Origin: Dysgonamonadaceae bacterium
GTDB lineage: Bacteria > Bacteroidota > Bacteroidia > Bacteroidales > Azobacteroidaceae
Reading direction: 5' to 3'
DNA: 64,000 nt
NCBI GenBank assembly: GCA_031289145.1
Contig: JAITQA010000029.1
Coordinates: 1-64,000 of the forward strand
The notes below the pieces were generated by a model. It did not search any database and was not told the origin of the DNA. It saw only the letters and a list, made by a program, of their open reading frames with translations. Shown in pieces: positions 23,838 to 32,432 of this stretch (positions are counted from its first letter, which is position 1; every line of letters starts with the position of its first letter). Position numbers and translations under genes: made by a program.

Positions 23838-26708
23838 ATGAAAACAACACATTTACTTTTAGTCATTTTTTCCGTACTGTACACGGGCGTCGTCCATGCA
23901 CAAAACAAAGCATCCGTATCTGCCATAACGGCATCTACCAATGAACAGAAAGCTTTTTCGGTATCCGACGATAATCCGGCTACAGGGTGGAATGTCGATA
24001 AAAACAGTTTGTTGACCGACCAGTTCATCATGCTGACGCTAAATTCTTCAGCCGACATCAATGAAATTCAAATCGCGTCTTCCGACCTTTCAAAAAAAGA
24101 AATGGAGAAATTAGCCGACATATACATTACATACGACCCGATGAATCTCGGAGAACCTGTGAAATATGCCGTAAGTGGCGATAAATCATACAGCCTCAAA
24201 TTTGCGCCTAAATATGGCGCTCATGTAAAAATCGTGTTGAAAGGAAAAGCGCTTACCCATCCTTATGCTATCAACGACATCCGGATTTACAACGTGGAAC
24301 GGCAACAGGCGTCGGAAGATGCAGATATTCAGAAACCATGGCTTAATACCAGCCTGACGGTAGACGAAAGAGTAGAATTAATTCTTGCCGTAATGAAACC
24401 CGAAGAAAAAATGGAACTTATCCGCGAGGGATGGGGTATACCGGGCGTCAAACGGCTGGGGATACCGGCTATCACCAAGGTAGAAGCTATCCACGGATAT
24501 TCATACGGAAAAGGAGCGACCGTATTTCCACAATCAATAGGATTGGGCGCTACCTGGAACAAAACATTGATGGAAACCGTAGCAACTGCCATTGGAAAAG
24601 AAACCGCCGATGCAGGTACATTGCAGGCTTGGTCGCCGGTGTTAGACGTGGCGCAAGACCCAAGGTGGGGACGTTGCGAAGAAACTTACGGTGAAGACCC
24701 GGTACTGGTAAGCCTGATGGGCGGCGCATGGATTAAAGGATTTCAATCGGTAGGATTATGGACGACGCCCAAACACTTCGGCATACACGGTGCACCGCTC
24801 GGCGGAAGAGATTCACACGATATAGGACTTTCGGAAAGAGAAATGCGCGAAGTACATCTTGTTCCTTTCCGCGATGTAATCAAAAAATATGGTTGCCAAT
24901 CCATCATGATGTCATACAACGACTTCAAAGGTGTTCCCGTAGCCAAAAGCAAAGAATTACTGAATAATATCTTGCGCGAAGAATGGGGATTCAACGGATT
25001 TATCGTAAGCGATTGCGGAGCCATCGGCAACTTAACAGCCAAAAAACATTATACGGCCAAAGACCATATTGAAGCTGCCGAGCAGGCGCTGGCTGCGGGC
25101 ATTGCAACAAACTGCGGCAATACCTATAATAATGCCGACGTAATAACTGCCGCAAAAGAAGGAAAACTCAACGCTGAAAATTTGGACAATGTATGCCGTA
25201 CCATGTTGCGTACCATGTTCAGAAATAATCTGTTTGAAAATAATCCATCCAAGTCTTTGGATTGGGACAAAGTATATCCGGGCTGGAACACTCCCGAACA
25301 CCGGGAACTGGCGCGTAAAGCGGCGCGGGAATCAATCGTATTGCTGGAAAATAAAAATCATATCCTGCCCCTGTCCAAGTCGACCCAAACCATCGCAGTA
25401 ATCGGACCCGGAGCAGACGACTTGCAAACAGGAGATTATACGCAGAAATTGTTTGAAGACCAGCTGAAATCCGTGCTGTATGGCATAAAAGATGCGGTAG
25501 GCAAACAAACAAAAGTAATTTACGAAAAAGGATGTGCCTTTTTCAAAACGGATTCCGTGGATGTGGAAGCCGCACTGAAAGCAGCGAATAAATCGGATGT
25601 AGTCATCATGGTGTTGGGCGACTGTTCGACCAGTGAAAGCGGAAAAGATATCGTACACACCTCCGGTGAAAATAACGATTATGCCACGCTCGAATTGCCC
25701 GGCTATCAGCAAAAACTACTTGAAGCGGTGTGCGCAACACAAAAACCGGTCATATTGGTGTTACAAGCCGGACGTCCGTTCAATCTTTCTTATGCCGCCG
25801 AACATTGCCAAGCCATCCTCGTGAACTGGCTCCCCGGCCAGGAAGGCGGACCGGCAACCGCCGATGTACTATTCGGGAACTACAATCCCTCCGGCCGTTT
25901 GCCGATGACGTTTCCCCGTCATGTCGGTCAGGTGCCGTTCTACTACAATTTCAAAACATCCGGAAGGAGATATGAATATGTAGACATCGAATTCAAACCC
26001 CTTTACGCTTTTGGCTACGGATTGAGTTATACAAGTTTCGAATATTCAAACCTGAAAACAGAACAACAGGCAGACGGCAATATCCGGATACAAGCTACCG
26101 TCAAAAATACGGGAACACGCGCAGGCGATGAAGTGGTTCAGCTTTATATCACTGACATGTATGCCAGTGTAAAGACACGTATCATGGAGTTGAAGAATTT
26201 CGAAAAGATTTATCTCGAACCGAACGAATCCAAAACAGTTTCGTTCACATTAACACCCTACGAAATATCCCTACTCAACGACAGCATGGACAGAACGGTA
26301 GAACCGGGCGAGTACAAAATCATGGTAGGCGGGAAAAGTCCATCGTATAAACCTAACGACAGAATCAAAGACAGCGTAGGTTTTACGGAAGCTGCCGATG
26401 GCGTCAATGGCGCGATCAACTATACTCAATCATACAAGGCGCTATTCGAATTAGCATACAAAGGAATGTCCGACAACCTGATGTATAATAAAAGAAAAAT
26501 ACAGGTAGCCGTAAAAAACACAGGAAATATCACAGACACAGGAAGAATCAACATGTATATCAATGGTGAGAAACAAGACGATACACATCATTTTGAAATT
26601 GATCCCGGTCAATCGCAAATCATCACTTTCGACGTGAGCAATACCATTGATATCAATAAGGTCGTTTTTACTACCAAATACAAAAGTCTGGAGAAAATTT
26701 TTGATTGA
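23838..26708 (+). CDS. GH3 beta-glycosidase with N-terminal discoidin-like domain
   Basis: 956 residues with signal peptide (LLLVIFSVLYTGVVHAQ). An F5/8 type C-like domain (about 25-150) precedes the GH3 N-terminal barrel. The barrel has AIHGYSYGKGATVFPQ, WSPVLDVAQDPRWGRCEETYGED, KHFGIHGAPLGGRDSH and the nucleophile Asp in GFIVSDCGAIGN (about 393). The second GH3 domain (VVIMVLGDCSTSESGKD) and the fibronectin III-like domain follow. About 150 extra C-terminal residues form a CARDB-like beta-sandwich (VAVKNTGNITDTG). It likely removes terminal beta-linked glucose, xylose or similar. It is monocistronic and divergent from PUL 1, so it may share that locus's control region. Confidence 0.93.
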   Translation: MKTTHLLLVIFSVLYTGVVHAQNKASVSAITASTNEQKAFSVSDDNPATGWNVDKNSLLTDQFIMLTLNSSADINEIQIASSDLSKKEMEKLADIYITYDPMNLGEPVKYAVSGDKSYSLKFAPKYGAHVKIVLKGKALTHPYAINDIRIYNVERQQASEDADIQKPWLNTSLTVDERVELILAVMKPEEKMELIREGWGIPGVKRLGIPAITKVEAIHGYSYGKGATVFPQSIGLGATWNKTLMETVATAIGKETADAGTLQAWSPVLDVAQDPRWGRCEETYGEDPVLVSLMGGAWIKGFQSVGLWTTPKHFGIHGAPLGGRDSHDIGLSEREMREVHLVPFRDVIKKYGCQSIMMSYNDFKGVPVAKSKELLNNILREEWGFNGFIVSDCGAIGNLTAKKHYTAKDHIEAAEQALAAGIATNCGNTYNNADVITAAKEGKLNAENLDNVCRTMLRTMFRNNLFENNPSKSLDWDKVYPGWNTPEHRELARKAARESIVLLENKNHILPLSKSTQTIAVIGPGADDLQTGDYTQKLFEDQLKSVLYGIKDAVGKQTKVIYEKGCAFFKTDSVDVEAALKAANKSDVVIMVLGDCSTSESGKDIVHTSGENNDYATLELPGYQQKLLEAVCATQKPVILVLQAGRPFNLSYAAEHCQAILVNWLPGQEGGPATADVLFGNYNPSGRLPMTFPRHVGQVPFYYNFKTSGRRYEYVDIEFKPLYAFGYGLSYTSFEYSNLKTEQQADGNIRIQATVKNTGTRAGDEVVQLYITDMYASVKTRIMELKNFEKIYLEPNESKTVSFTLTPYEISLLNDSMDRTVEPGEYKIMVGGKSPSYKPNDRIKDSVGFTEAADGVNGAINYTQSYKALFELAYKGMSDNLMYNKRKIQVAVKNTGNITDTGRINMYINGEKQDDTHHFEIDPGQSQIITFDVSNTIDINKVVFTTKYKSLEKIFD

Positions 26709-26760
26709 AATAAGGAGGGTGCATTTAGCTCCACTGATTTTCAATTCAAATTGTTGCATT

Positions 26761-26793
26761 CCCGTCCTTGCGAGGCCCTCTTGGAGGGACGGG
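26761..26793. repeat. Palindrome CCCGTCC/GGACGGG
   Basis: A 7-bp perfect stem (26761-26767 with 26787-26793) whose loop contains a second GAGG/CCTC pairing. It sits between the convergent GH3 and DUF4249 genes and could act as a terminator, although no T-run follows. It interrupts the transposase relic next to it. Confidence 0.5.
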
Positions 26794-26794
26794 G

Positions 26795-26885
26795 ATACAC
26801 TTTGGCAACCCATTCAATAGACATTCCTTCCTGAAAACATTTTCCGGCTAATCTCCTTGCCAACAGATTAAAAAGACAATTGATG
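26795..26885 (-). pseudogene. Short relic of Rpn-type transposase tail
   Basis: The minus-strand translation reads ARRLAGKCFQEGMSIEWVAKV, clearly alike ARKCFQKRMSLEEIAELTG in the fragment at 2166-2480; the nucleotide stretch GAAAACATTTTC plus flanks is shared. Only about 25-30 codons remain before the frame runs into the palindrome at 26761-26793. Confidence 0.55.
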
Positions 26886-26903
26886 GTGAATTCATTTTTT
26901 CAA

Positions 26904-28106
26904 TTAATAATGATCATTCGGCCAAAAATCCGGCCTGTTTTTTGTAGCGCCATATTCCCGGCAATCCGTACAAATAGCAGGCGCCCAACTTCCAGGAGCA
27001 AGATAAGGTTCAAATATTGCACCTGTCGGCCGATATTTTAAGCTGTGGTAATAAAGGCTACGATAAGAAAAACCGAGCGCTTGTAAATAATCATTATCGT
27101 AGGCATGATCTTCACAATATTGTTCATATTGCCATCTCTGCTCATGCGACCATATTAATGGATTGGGAAAAACTTCCGCACGAACGAACATTCTTTTTAG
27201 ACTTATATTTTTAAGTGGTTCAACATATCCCAACGCTTTTTTTGAGGGATTTGTAACACATTTGATATTTCCGTCTAATTCCGACGGCTGGGGCGTAAAT
27301 AATCCGCCCATTTCCTCGTTCTGTTTTTTTACTTGCTGATAATACTCATACGCGCCTTGACTGATGGTTTTTTGAGTTACGGTAACGCAATAGAGAGTCA
27401 TGAAACGGTCGCCTTCGGGTTCTAAATAGTAGAGCAACTGGTCGATGATCTTGTTTTCATGCAACGATTCCGTTGAACCAAGCACAGAGGCTTCATTTTT
27501 TTTCCAGCCATAGAAATAAAGATTCGACGAAGGGATGTAAGTAACTTCATTCGTTTCAGGGTCGTAAAAAGTGGAGGTAGGGTAATACACTGCAATTTCC
27601 CAATCCTCGGTATAATTCCATAAAAAGAATTTGGCTCTATCGGTATCGTCATGCGTAGAAAGATAAAAAGAAACTCCCGCAAGCGGTTCGAGCTGTACCC
27701 AGTAAAACGTGTCGATCTCAGGGGTGTAAAGCGGTTTGGAAAGTGCGGATTGATAAGTGTCGCCGTCGTATTCTATTTGCAGGCCGTATTCTACATCATC
27801 GTCCAAATTTCCCACTTCTATTTGATAAGTTCCTTTTCCTTTATTAATTGCCGGTGCGCTTTTATAGCCGTTGTTGCCAATAATAATTAAATTGGCATTG
27901 TTGACGAAACTTTCGTCGGGAACGGTATTTTCATTTAATGAAAAACTTTGTGTGATGTGGAAAGTTGAGGCTGTATCGGCTATGATGCTTCCATCGACAA
28001 ACAAGACTTTCGTGTCGTCCGAGGGCAGTACGGGATTGTATTCCGATACGCAGGCAGTGGTAAGCAGCGTCAGAATCAATAAACCGAATAATCCTTTTGC
28101 GTTCAT
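26904..28106 (-). CDS. DUF4249 family lipoprotein
   Basis: 400 residues from the chosen ATG at 28106, which puts the signal MNAKGLFGLLILTLLTTAC directly at the start; an ATG at 28148 adds 14 residues. Matches the DUF4249 pattern: VLFVDGSIIADTASTFHITQSFSL, ANLIIIGNNGY, GTYQIEVGNLDDDVEYGLQIEYDGDTYQS, ending in a Cys-pair block AICTDCREYG. DUF4249 lipoproteins are usually encoded beside a TonB-dependent receptor and are thought to sit on its outer face; here no receptor is adjacent. Function unknown. Convergent with the GH3 gene and 90 bp from the regulator's 3' end. Confidence 0.8.
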   Translation of the reverse strand: MNAKGLFGLLILTLLTTACVSEYNPVLPSDDTKVLFVDGSIIADTASTFHITQSFSLNENTVPDESFVNNANLIIIGNNGYKSAPAINKGKGTYQIEVGNLDDDVEYGLQIEYDGDTYQSALSKPLYTPEIDTFYWVQLEPLAGVSFYLSTHDDTDRAKFFLWNYTEDWEIAVYYPTSTFYDPETNEVTYIPSSNLYFYGWKKNEASVLGSTESLHENKIIDQLLYYLEPEGDRFMTLYCVTVTQKTISQGAYEYYQQVKKQNEEMGGLFTPQPSELDGNIKCVTNPSKKALGYVEPLKNISLKRMFVRAEVFPNPLIWSHEQRWQYEQYCEDHAYDNDYLQALGFSYRSLYYHSLKYRPTGAIFEPYLAPGSWAPAICTDCREYGATKNRPDFWPNDHY

Positions 28107-28162
28107 ACATTGCCGGGAAATTAAAAATACTACTAAATGAGGATTCATATAAAATACTGTTA

Positions 28163-28170
28163 CAAAAATA
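28163..28170 (-). promoter_or_regulatory. Candidate -7 box TATTTTTG before DUF4249
   Basis: Matches TAnnTTTG on the minus strand, about 57 bp before the chosen ATG at 28106; no clear -33 box. Confidence 0.45.
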
Positions 28171-28196
28171 AATCTTAAATTCCATGCTCCGACAGC

Positions 28197-30779
28197 TTAA
28201 ATGTCACTTGCGAAAGTTGAATACAAATATTTTTCCCTGAACTGATCGAAAGAATATTTATACTCCGTTCCCAGCAGGTATTTATATTCTGCTACAAACT
28301 TCTCGAAGCATTGCCTGGCTTGTCTTTTCTTGCCTAAGTAATACAAAGCATGGCACTTTTTGGCCAAGGCGTCTTCATCAATACTATCATGTAAAAAAAT
28401 GATATTGGCTATTTTCAATACCAATGCCAGATCCGCTTTTACATCTTCTCTTTCCAATATACGCAGGAGTTTTTCTATGATCAGGTCGGAATATTCCGCT
28501 TTATAAACATCCAACCATTCCAACTGCATATTCGGCAACAAAACACCCTTGGAAGCCAGATTGAGCAACTCATTGAGCAATACTTTTCCGGTGGCTTTTT
28601 CCTGTTCTATCCGCTTGGCCAAAGACAAGACACGCTTATAATCACAAAAAATTTCATTGCCGAAAGTAACCGACCAATAACTGTTATTATTGGCAATCTC
28701 AATATTCCCGATGTTTTTTAGTATGACACGCAATTTACTCACATTGACGTTTCGGTTATTCCGGGCGCTTTCATTGTCTTTATCATACCAGAGAATATCT
28801 CTCAATTCGCCGGAAGATACACCCTTGCCATTCTTAATCGTGGCTAACAGACACAATAGAAATATTTGGTTGGTAGTAGGCGTAAAATGACCGGTTATGT
28901 CTATGCCGGAATTATCAATTACTTGAAAATTTCCCAGCAGATTAACAGAAGAAGGCCGGATAGCATCAAAAACAGGCGTTTCACTATGAGGATTGTTCTG
29001 CGGAACAGATGATGCGATAGCCGACTTTTTATTATATTTCATTTTTCTCCGGATAAAAAACAATAGAAGCAGCACAATAGCCGATAAGGCAAAATACAAA
29101 TACCCATACTGCTTTTTCTTTGCCGTTTGCAGTACATCACCCTCCGCTAAAGGACGATACTTAATTGTATAAATCCCTATTTTGCTGCTGTCGTTTTTAT
29201 AGTGTGATGTAACAGCTATCAATTGCGATATTTTAGGACAAAGAAACAAATCACAATATGATTCTATATCATTGAACGTATAAGGAATTGTATCGGCAAG
29301 CATTCGCCGAACAGGCTGATCTATCCCAAATTCATATAATTGAATGTTTGTGTTATACAGTTTATTCTGATAAGTCAAGGTATAAAAAACACCATTTTCT
29401 TTGTTGATGACCAAAGAATTAGCATTTGTGTAATGTTCTTCAGTATCCGGCAATGACCATAGTTTAGTGATTGTTTTTTGCCTGATATCAATTTTAAAAA
29501 GGTCATAGTAATTCTTTGGAAATTCTTCCTGCCTGCCGGATTCATTCCCTAATCCGCCGAAATACAACAAATTCCCATCTCCCATATTCCCCATGCTACC
29601 CAGATAACGCGGAGAAAGGAGCGATGGGATTGTTAATTTTTCCCACTTTTCTTGCAGAAAAGAATACAACATCAAATCTCCCTTGTAGCGGTGGTATCCG
29701 TAGCCGCCAACAGTAAGCATTGCATTTTCTTCCGGAATAAACTGTTTGCTATGGTGCCAAAAATAGGGGCTGACGATGGTATCTTGGTTATTAGTCCATC
29801 TTTTCTCCTGAAAATTAAAACGAGATAATACATTGCTGTCAAAATCGTATGATACCAATTCTGCTCTATTCCGGTCATAGACCAATTGGTTTGCCTCACA
29901 ATTGTAAGCCAATCCCGACACGGCATCAATCGTATCCATTTCCTCTGTCATCACATCATAGATGAATACACGATTTCCTTTTACAATAAACACCTTTCCA
30001 TTTTCGTCATCATGCGCAATCTGGGGATAAGCAACCGGAATTGTAAATTCTTCCTTTTTCTGCCATCTTACGTAAGAATCTATTATCCATGTAGGATTTT
30101 GTACTTGTGCTCTATCATCCACACAGATATCATAAACTTCCTCTATCCCATGTTTTCCCAATTCCCAGCATCTGATCTCCTTTTGTTTCTCGTTGTACAA
30201 ATGTATATTGCGGATAGTCATCGGACAAACATCAGTCGTTGAAAAAATGTTGTGATCATTTGCACCGAAAAAAATATCAAAGTTCTTCAAATTTCCCAAC
30301 CGGCAATCGGCATGCTTCTCATTACCGTTCAAAGATAAAGAGAGGTGGCCTGTTTGCGGATTCAAAGAAAATTCAACCTGCATCCATGTAATCAAATCAG
30401 CTTCCCTGAACTCATTGATATGATATTGAAGAACCGCTTTATCTCCCAAGACCAAAGAAAACAGGTATTCATCGGCAATTATATCCGCTACCAGATCAAT
30501 ATTCATCTTGTCATTTGCAATGATGCGAAATACATAACCAAAATTCTGCTGTTCTTTCCGGAAAGCGATTTCGAATGACAAAGAAAAGCCTTTCTTGAGC
30601 GAAAAACTCTTTTCCGGATTCAAATTCAGGAACGTACGCTGTCCCTTATCCACTGTAAATGAATGGAAATAAAGCCCCTTCTCATATTCTTCTACCAATC
30701 CTGCTCTTAATGAAACGATTGAAGAAAAACAAAGAATGCTGCAAATAATTCTCTGTATGGTGATTTTGTGGCGCAACAT
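28197..30779 (-). CDS. Membrane-anchored LamG/kelch-winged-helix transcriptional regulator
   Basis: 860 residues. Signal peptide (IICSILCFSSIVSLRAG), a concanavalin/LamG-like domain (about 30-205), kelch-like beta-propeller repeats (GNRVFIYDVMTEEMDTIDAVSG, MLTVGGYGYHRYKGDLMLYSF, LLYFGGLGNESG; about 235-550), one membrane helix (YLYFALSAIVLLLLFFI, about 570) and a cytoplasmic winged-helix domain (VNLLGNFQVIDNSGIDITGHF...LLCLLATIKNGKGVSSGELRDILW...RNVNVSKLRVIL, about 615-720). A helical BTAD/TPR-like tail follows. The layout suggests sensing outside and DNA binding inside without a kinase, as in one-component membrane regulators. Targets are unknown; the divergent lipoproteins and PUL 1 are candidates. 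The frame is open to 30809, but ATG 30779 starts the signal peptide best. Confidence 0.75.
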   Translation of the reverse strand: MLRHKITIQRIICSILCFSSIVSLRAGLVEEYEKGLYFHSFTVDKGQRTFLNLNPEKSFSLKKGFSLSFEIAFRKEQQNFGYVFRIIANDKMNIDLVADIIADEYLFSLVLGDKAVLQYHINEFREADLITWMQVEFSLNPQTGHLSLSLNGNEKHADCRLGNLKNFDIFFGANDHNIFSTTDVCPMTIRNIHLYNEKQKEIRCWELGKHGIEEVYDICVDDRAQVQNPTWIIDSYVRWQKKEEFTIPVAYPQIAHDDENGKVFIVKGNRVFIYDVMTEEMDTIDAVSGLAYNCEANQLVYDRNRAELVSYDFDSNVLSRFNFQEKRWTNNQDTIVSPYFWHHSKQFIPEENAMLTVGGYGYHRYKGDLMLYSFLQEKWEKLTIPSLLSPRYLGSMGNMGDGNLLYFGGLGNESGRQEEFPKNYYDLFKIDIRQKTITKLWSLPDTEEHYTNANSLVINKENGVFYTLTYQNKLYNTNIQLYEFGIDQPVRRMLADTIPYTFNDIESYCDLFLCPKISQLIAVTSHYKNDSSKIGIYTIKYRPLAEGDVLQTAKKKQYGYLYFALSAIVLLLLFFIRRKMKYNKKSAIASSVPQNNPHSETPVFDAIRPSSVNLLGNFQVIDNSGIDITGHFTPTTNQIFLLCLLATIKNGKGVSSGELRDILWYDKDNESARNNRNVNVSKLRVILKNIGNIEIANNNSYWSVTFGNEIFCDYKRVLSLAKRIEQEKATGKVLLNELLNLASKGVLLPNMQLEWLDVYKAEYSDLIIEKLLRILEREDVKADLALVLKIANIIFLHDSIDEDALAKKCHALYYLGKKRQARQCFEKFVAEYKYLLGTEYKYSFDQFREKYLYSTFASDI

Positions 30780-30784
30780 GGATA

Positions 30785-30792
30785 CAAATATA
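30785..30792 (-). promoter_or_regulatory. -7 box TATATTTG abutting the regulator start
   Basis: Exact TAnnTTTG on the minus strand, only 5 bp before the ATG at 30779-30777. Transcription would start at or next to the ATG, implying a leaderless or nearly leaderless mRNA. Confidence 0.5.
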
Positions 30793-30876
30793 CACTTTTT
30801 TTCAATCACAAAAAAAATTTAATGGTTTGAAGATTGAAAATTTAGTAATCACGCTACGTTTTTAAAAATATTATAT

Positions 30877-30884
30877 TAATTTTG
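30877..30884 (+). promoter_or_regulatory. -7 box TAATTTTG for the lipocalin-like lipoprotein
   Basis: Exact TAnnTTTG 21 bp before the ATG at 30906. Because the box overlaps an in-frame TTG at 30882, translation must begin downstream of it. Confidence 0.55.
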
Positions 30885-30905
30885 TGCAGGATTAAAAATT
30901 GTTGC

Positions 30906-31307
30906 ATGCGAAAATTGTTTTTTTTGGTAGTTTGTAGTCTTTTCCTATTGGTATCTTGCGACAAGCTATTCTTAGATGTAGAAGGAAGCGAAGCTGATTT
31001 ACAGGGAAAGTGGCAGATGGATGGTGTTGATACGGTCTATTACAATTTCCAGAAGAGCCTGTTTCAGTACCAGATATATAGGCAAAAAGACAAAATGACA
31101 AGCATATATGGCTATTATTTTTTGCATGGAGATACAGTTATTGATTTGAAATTGTTTAAAAAAGATATCCCATCATCATTAACTGTCTCAGGTTGGGATG
31201 ATGCGGATGATGATATGAAGTCCAAATCATTTAGAATAAGTAAATTAACAAATAAAAAATTAATTTTATCGGCTGATGATGAAATGATATCTTTTCGTAA
31301 ATTTTGA
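30906..31307 (+). CDS. Small lipocalin-like lipoprotein
   Basis: 133 residues. Lipobox LFLLVSCDK, then a beta-rich domain with LQGKWQMDGVDTVYYNFQKSLFQYQIY and KSFRISKLTNKKLILSADDEMISFRKF, the pattern of short lipocalin-like Bacteroidetes lipoproteins. Ligand and role are unknown. The ATG at 30906 is preferred over the upstream TTG. It is followed 37 bp later by the SPOR lipoprotein, probably in one operon. Confidence 0.7.
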   Translation: MRKLFFLVVCSLFLLVSCDKLFLDVEGSEADLQGKWQMDGVDTVYYNFQKSLFQYQIYRQKDKMTSIYGYYFLHGDTVIDLKLFKKDIPSSLTVSGWDDADDDMKSKSFRISKLTNKKLILSADDEMISFRKF

Positions 31308-31344
31308 TAAAATGCAGAATACCAACAATTTAAAATATAAGGTT

Positions 31345-31797
31345 ATGAAAACGAAAATTTTTTTACTGGGTCTTATTGTAAGTCTCATGTTCTCTTTAGC
31401 ATCCTGCAAGACAAAGGAGAGCGCCTATAAAGCAGCTTATGAAGCGGCAAAAGAAAAAGAAATGCAAGAAAATACTCCTGTCGAAGTTACGCCGGTTGAT
31501 AAGACGCCCGATCAAGCCCTTATCCAAAAAGAGAAAGTTGTATTAGTTGATGGTGCAGGCCTCCTGAAATACAGTGTCGTTATCGGCAGTTTTCTCAACA
31601 AAACAAATGCCGTATCATTGAAAGAACGGATGGATAAACAAGGTTTTAAATCCTCTCTTGCACAAAATGAAAAAGGCATGTTCCGCGTAATTGCTGCTAC
31701 ATACAGTGAAAAAAGCAGTGCGGCAAGTGAAAGAAACCGGGTAAAAGAAAAGTATTATCCTGAATTTCAGGACGCTTGGCTTTTAGAAAACAATTGA
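31345..31797 (+). CDS. SPOR-domain lipoprotein
   Basis: 150 residues with lipobox MFSLASCKT, an Ala/Lys/Glu-rich linker (AYKAAYEAAKEKEMQE) and a C-terminal SPOR domain (KYSVVIGSFLNKTNAVSLKERM...FRVIAATYSEKSSAASERNRV). SPOR domains bind denuded peptidoglycan at the division site. I use the ATG at 31345; an in-frame ATG at 31312 would bury the signal peptide. A strong bidirectional terminator follows immediately. Confidence 0.85.
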   Translation: MKTKIFLLGLIVSLMFSLASCKTKESAYKAAYEAAKEKEMQENTPVEVTPVDKTPDQALIQKEKVVLVDGAGLLKYSVVIGSFLNKTNAVSLKERMDKQGFKSSLAQNEKGMFRVIAATYSEKSSAASERNRVKEKYYPEFQDAWLLENN

Positions 31798-31803
31798 TTG
31801 TAC

Positions 31804-31842
31804 AAGCGTAAGCGGACTTTCAACGGGAATCCGCTTACGCTT
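31804..31842. terminator. Bidirectional terminator, 13-bp perfect stem
   Basis: AAGCGTAAGCGGA (31804-31816) pairs perfectly with TCCGCTTACGCTT (31830-31842), followed by a short T-run on the plus strand. It separates the convergent SPOR and HsdR_N genes and overlaps the last codons and stop of the latter. Confidence 0.8.
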
Positions 31843-32290
31843 TTACTTCTTCATAATCAGGAATATCTTTCAAAAAGACATATCCATCTCTTTCTTTATT
31901 TATCTTGCAACAAAAATGCCGGATGCCGTTACTTACGATCAGCCATGGAACATTCAGACTCATATTGTAACGCGCAATCTGGTCGAAGGTTTCTTGTTTG
32001 ACTTGCACGGAGGGCGATTTGTATTCCACAATCATCAAGGCTTGTAAAAAGTCATCATAAAGAACAGTATCACAACGCTTTTTTATATTTCCCAAGTCAA
32101 TGGAAACTTCATTGGCCAAACGACTTGCAGGAAAATGCCGGTGCGTTATCAGGAAATGAATAAAGTGCTGACGTACATATTCTTCCGGTGTAAGTCGAAC
32201 GTACTGTTTCCGTAAACAATCGAAAACATAGTTTTTCTCACCGTATTTTTTTAGCTTCAAATCTGCCGGTGGAAGATTTAATCCGGTCAT
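31835..32290 (-). CDS. HsdR_N-domain (type I restriction R-subunit N-terminal-like) protein
   Basis: 151 residues matching the stand-alone HSDR_N_2 type: YVFDCLRKQYVRLTPEEYVRQHFIHFLI, IKKRCDTVLYDDFLQALMIVEYKSP (PD-(D/E)XK-like Asp and Glu-x-Lys), and ARYNMSLNVPWLIVSNGIRHFCCKI. No methylase or specificity subunit is near, so it is not a functioning restriction system; such single-domain proteins are common in Bacteroidales and their role is unknown. A good promoter lies just upstream (32318-32348). Confidence 0.83.
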   Translation of the reverse strand: MTGLNLPPADLKLKKYGEKNYVFDCLRKQYVRLTPEEYVRQHFIHFLITHRHFPASRLANEVSIDLGNIKKRCDTVLYDDFLQALMIVEYKSPSVQVKQETFDQIARYNMSLNVPWLIVSNGIRHFCCKINKERDGYVFLKDIPDYEEVKA

Positions 32291-32317
32291 ATTTTATTGA
32301 AATTTTGCCTAATCTTA

Positions 32318-32348
32318 CAAAGTTACGCATTTTTTTTCATTCAACCAA
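32318..32348 (-). promoter_or_regulatory. Promoter of the HsdR_N gene
   Basis: -7 box TAACTTTG (32318-32325) and -33 TTGG (32345-32348) with a 19-nt spacer, close to the Bacteroidetes sigma-ABfr consensus; the leader would be about 20 nt. Confidence 0.75.
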
Positions 32349-32432
32349 CTATAAAAATGAAGTATCGTATGCGTGATGAGAAAAACTTTCGTAAATTCGC
32401 ATCCGGATATGCATAAACACAGATGAAAATAC

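Noticed and set aside
31835..32290. Restriction-modification system
   Set aside because: Only the HsdR N-terminal-like domain is present, with no helicase part, methylase or specificity gene; solitary copies are common in this order.
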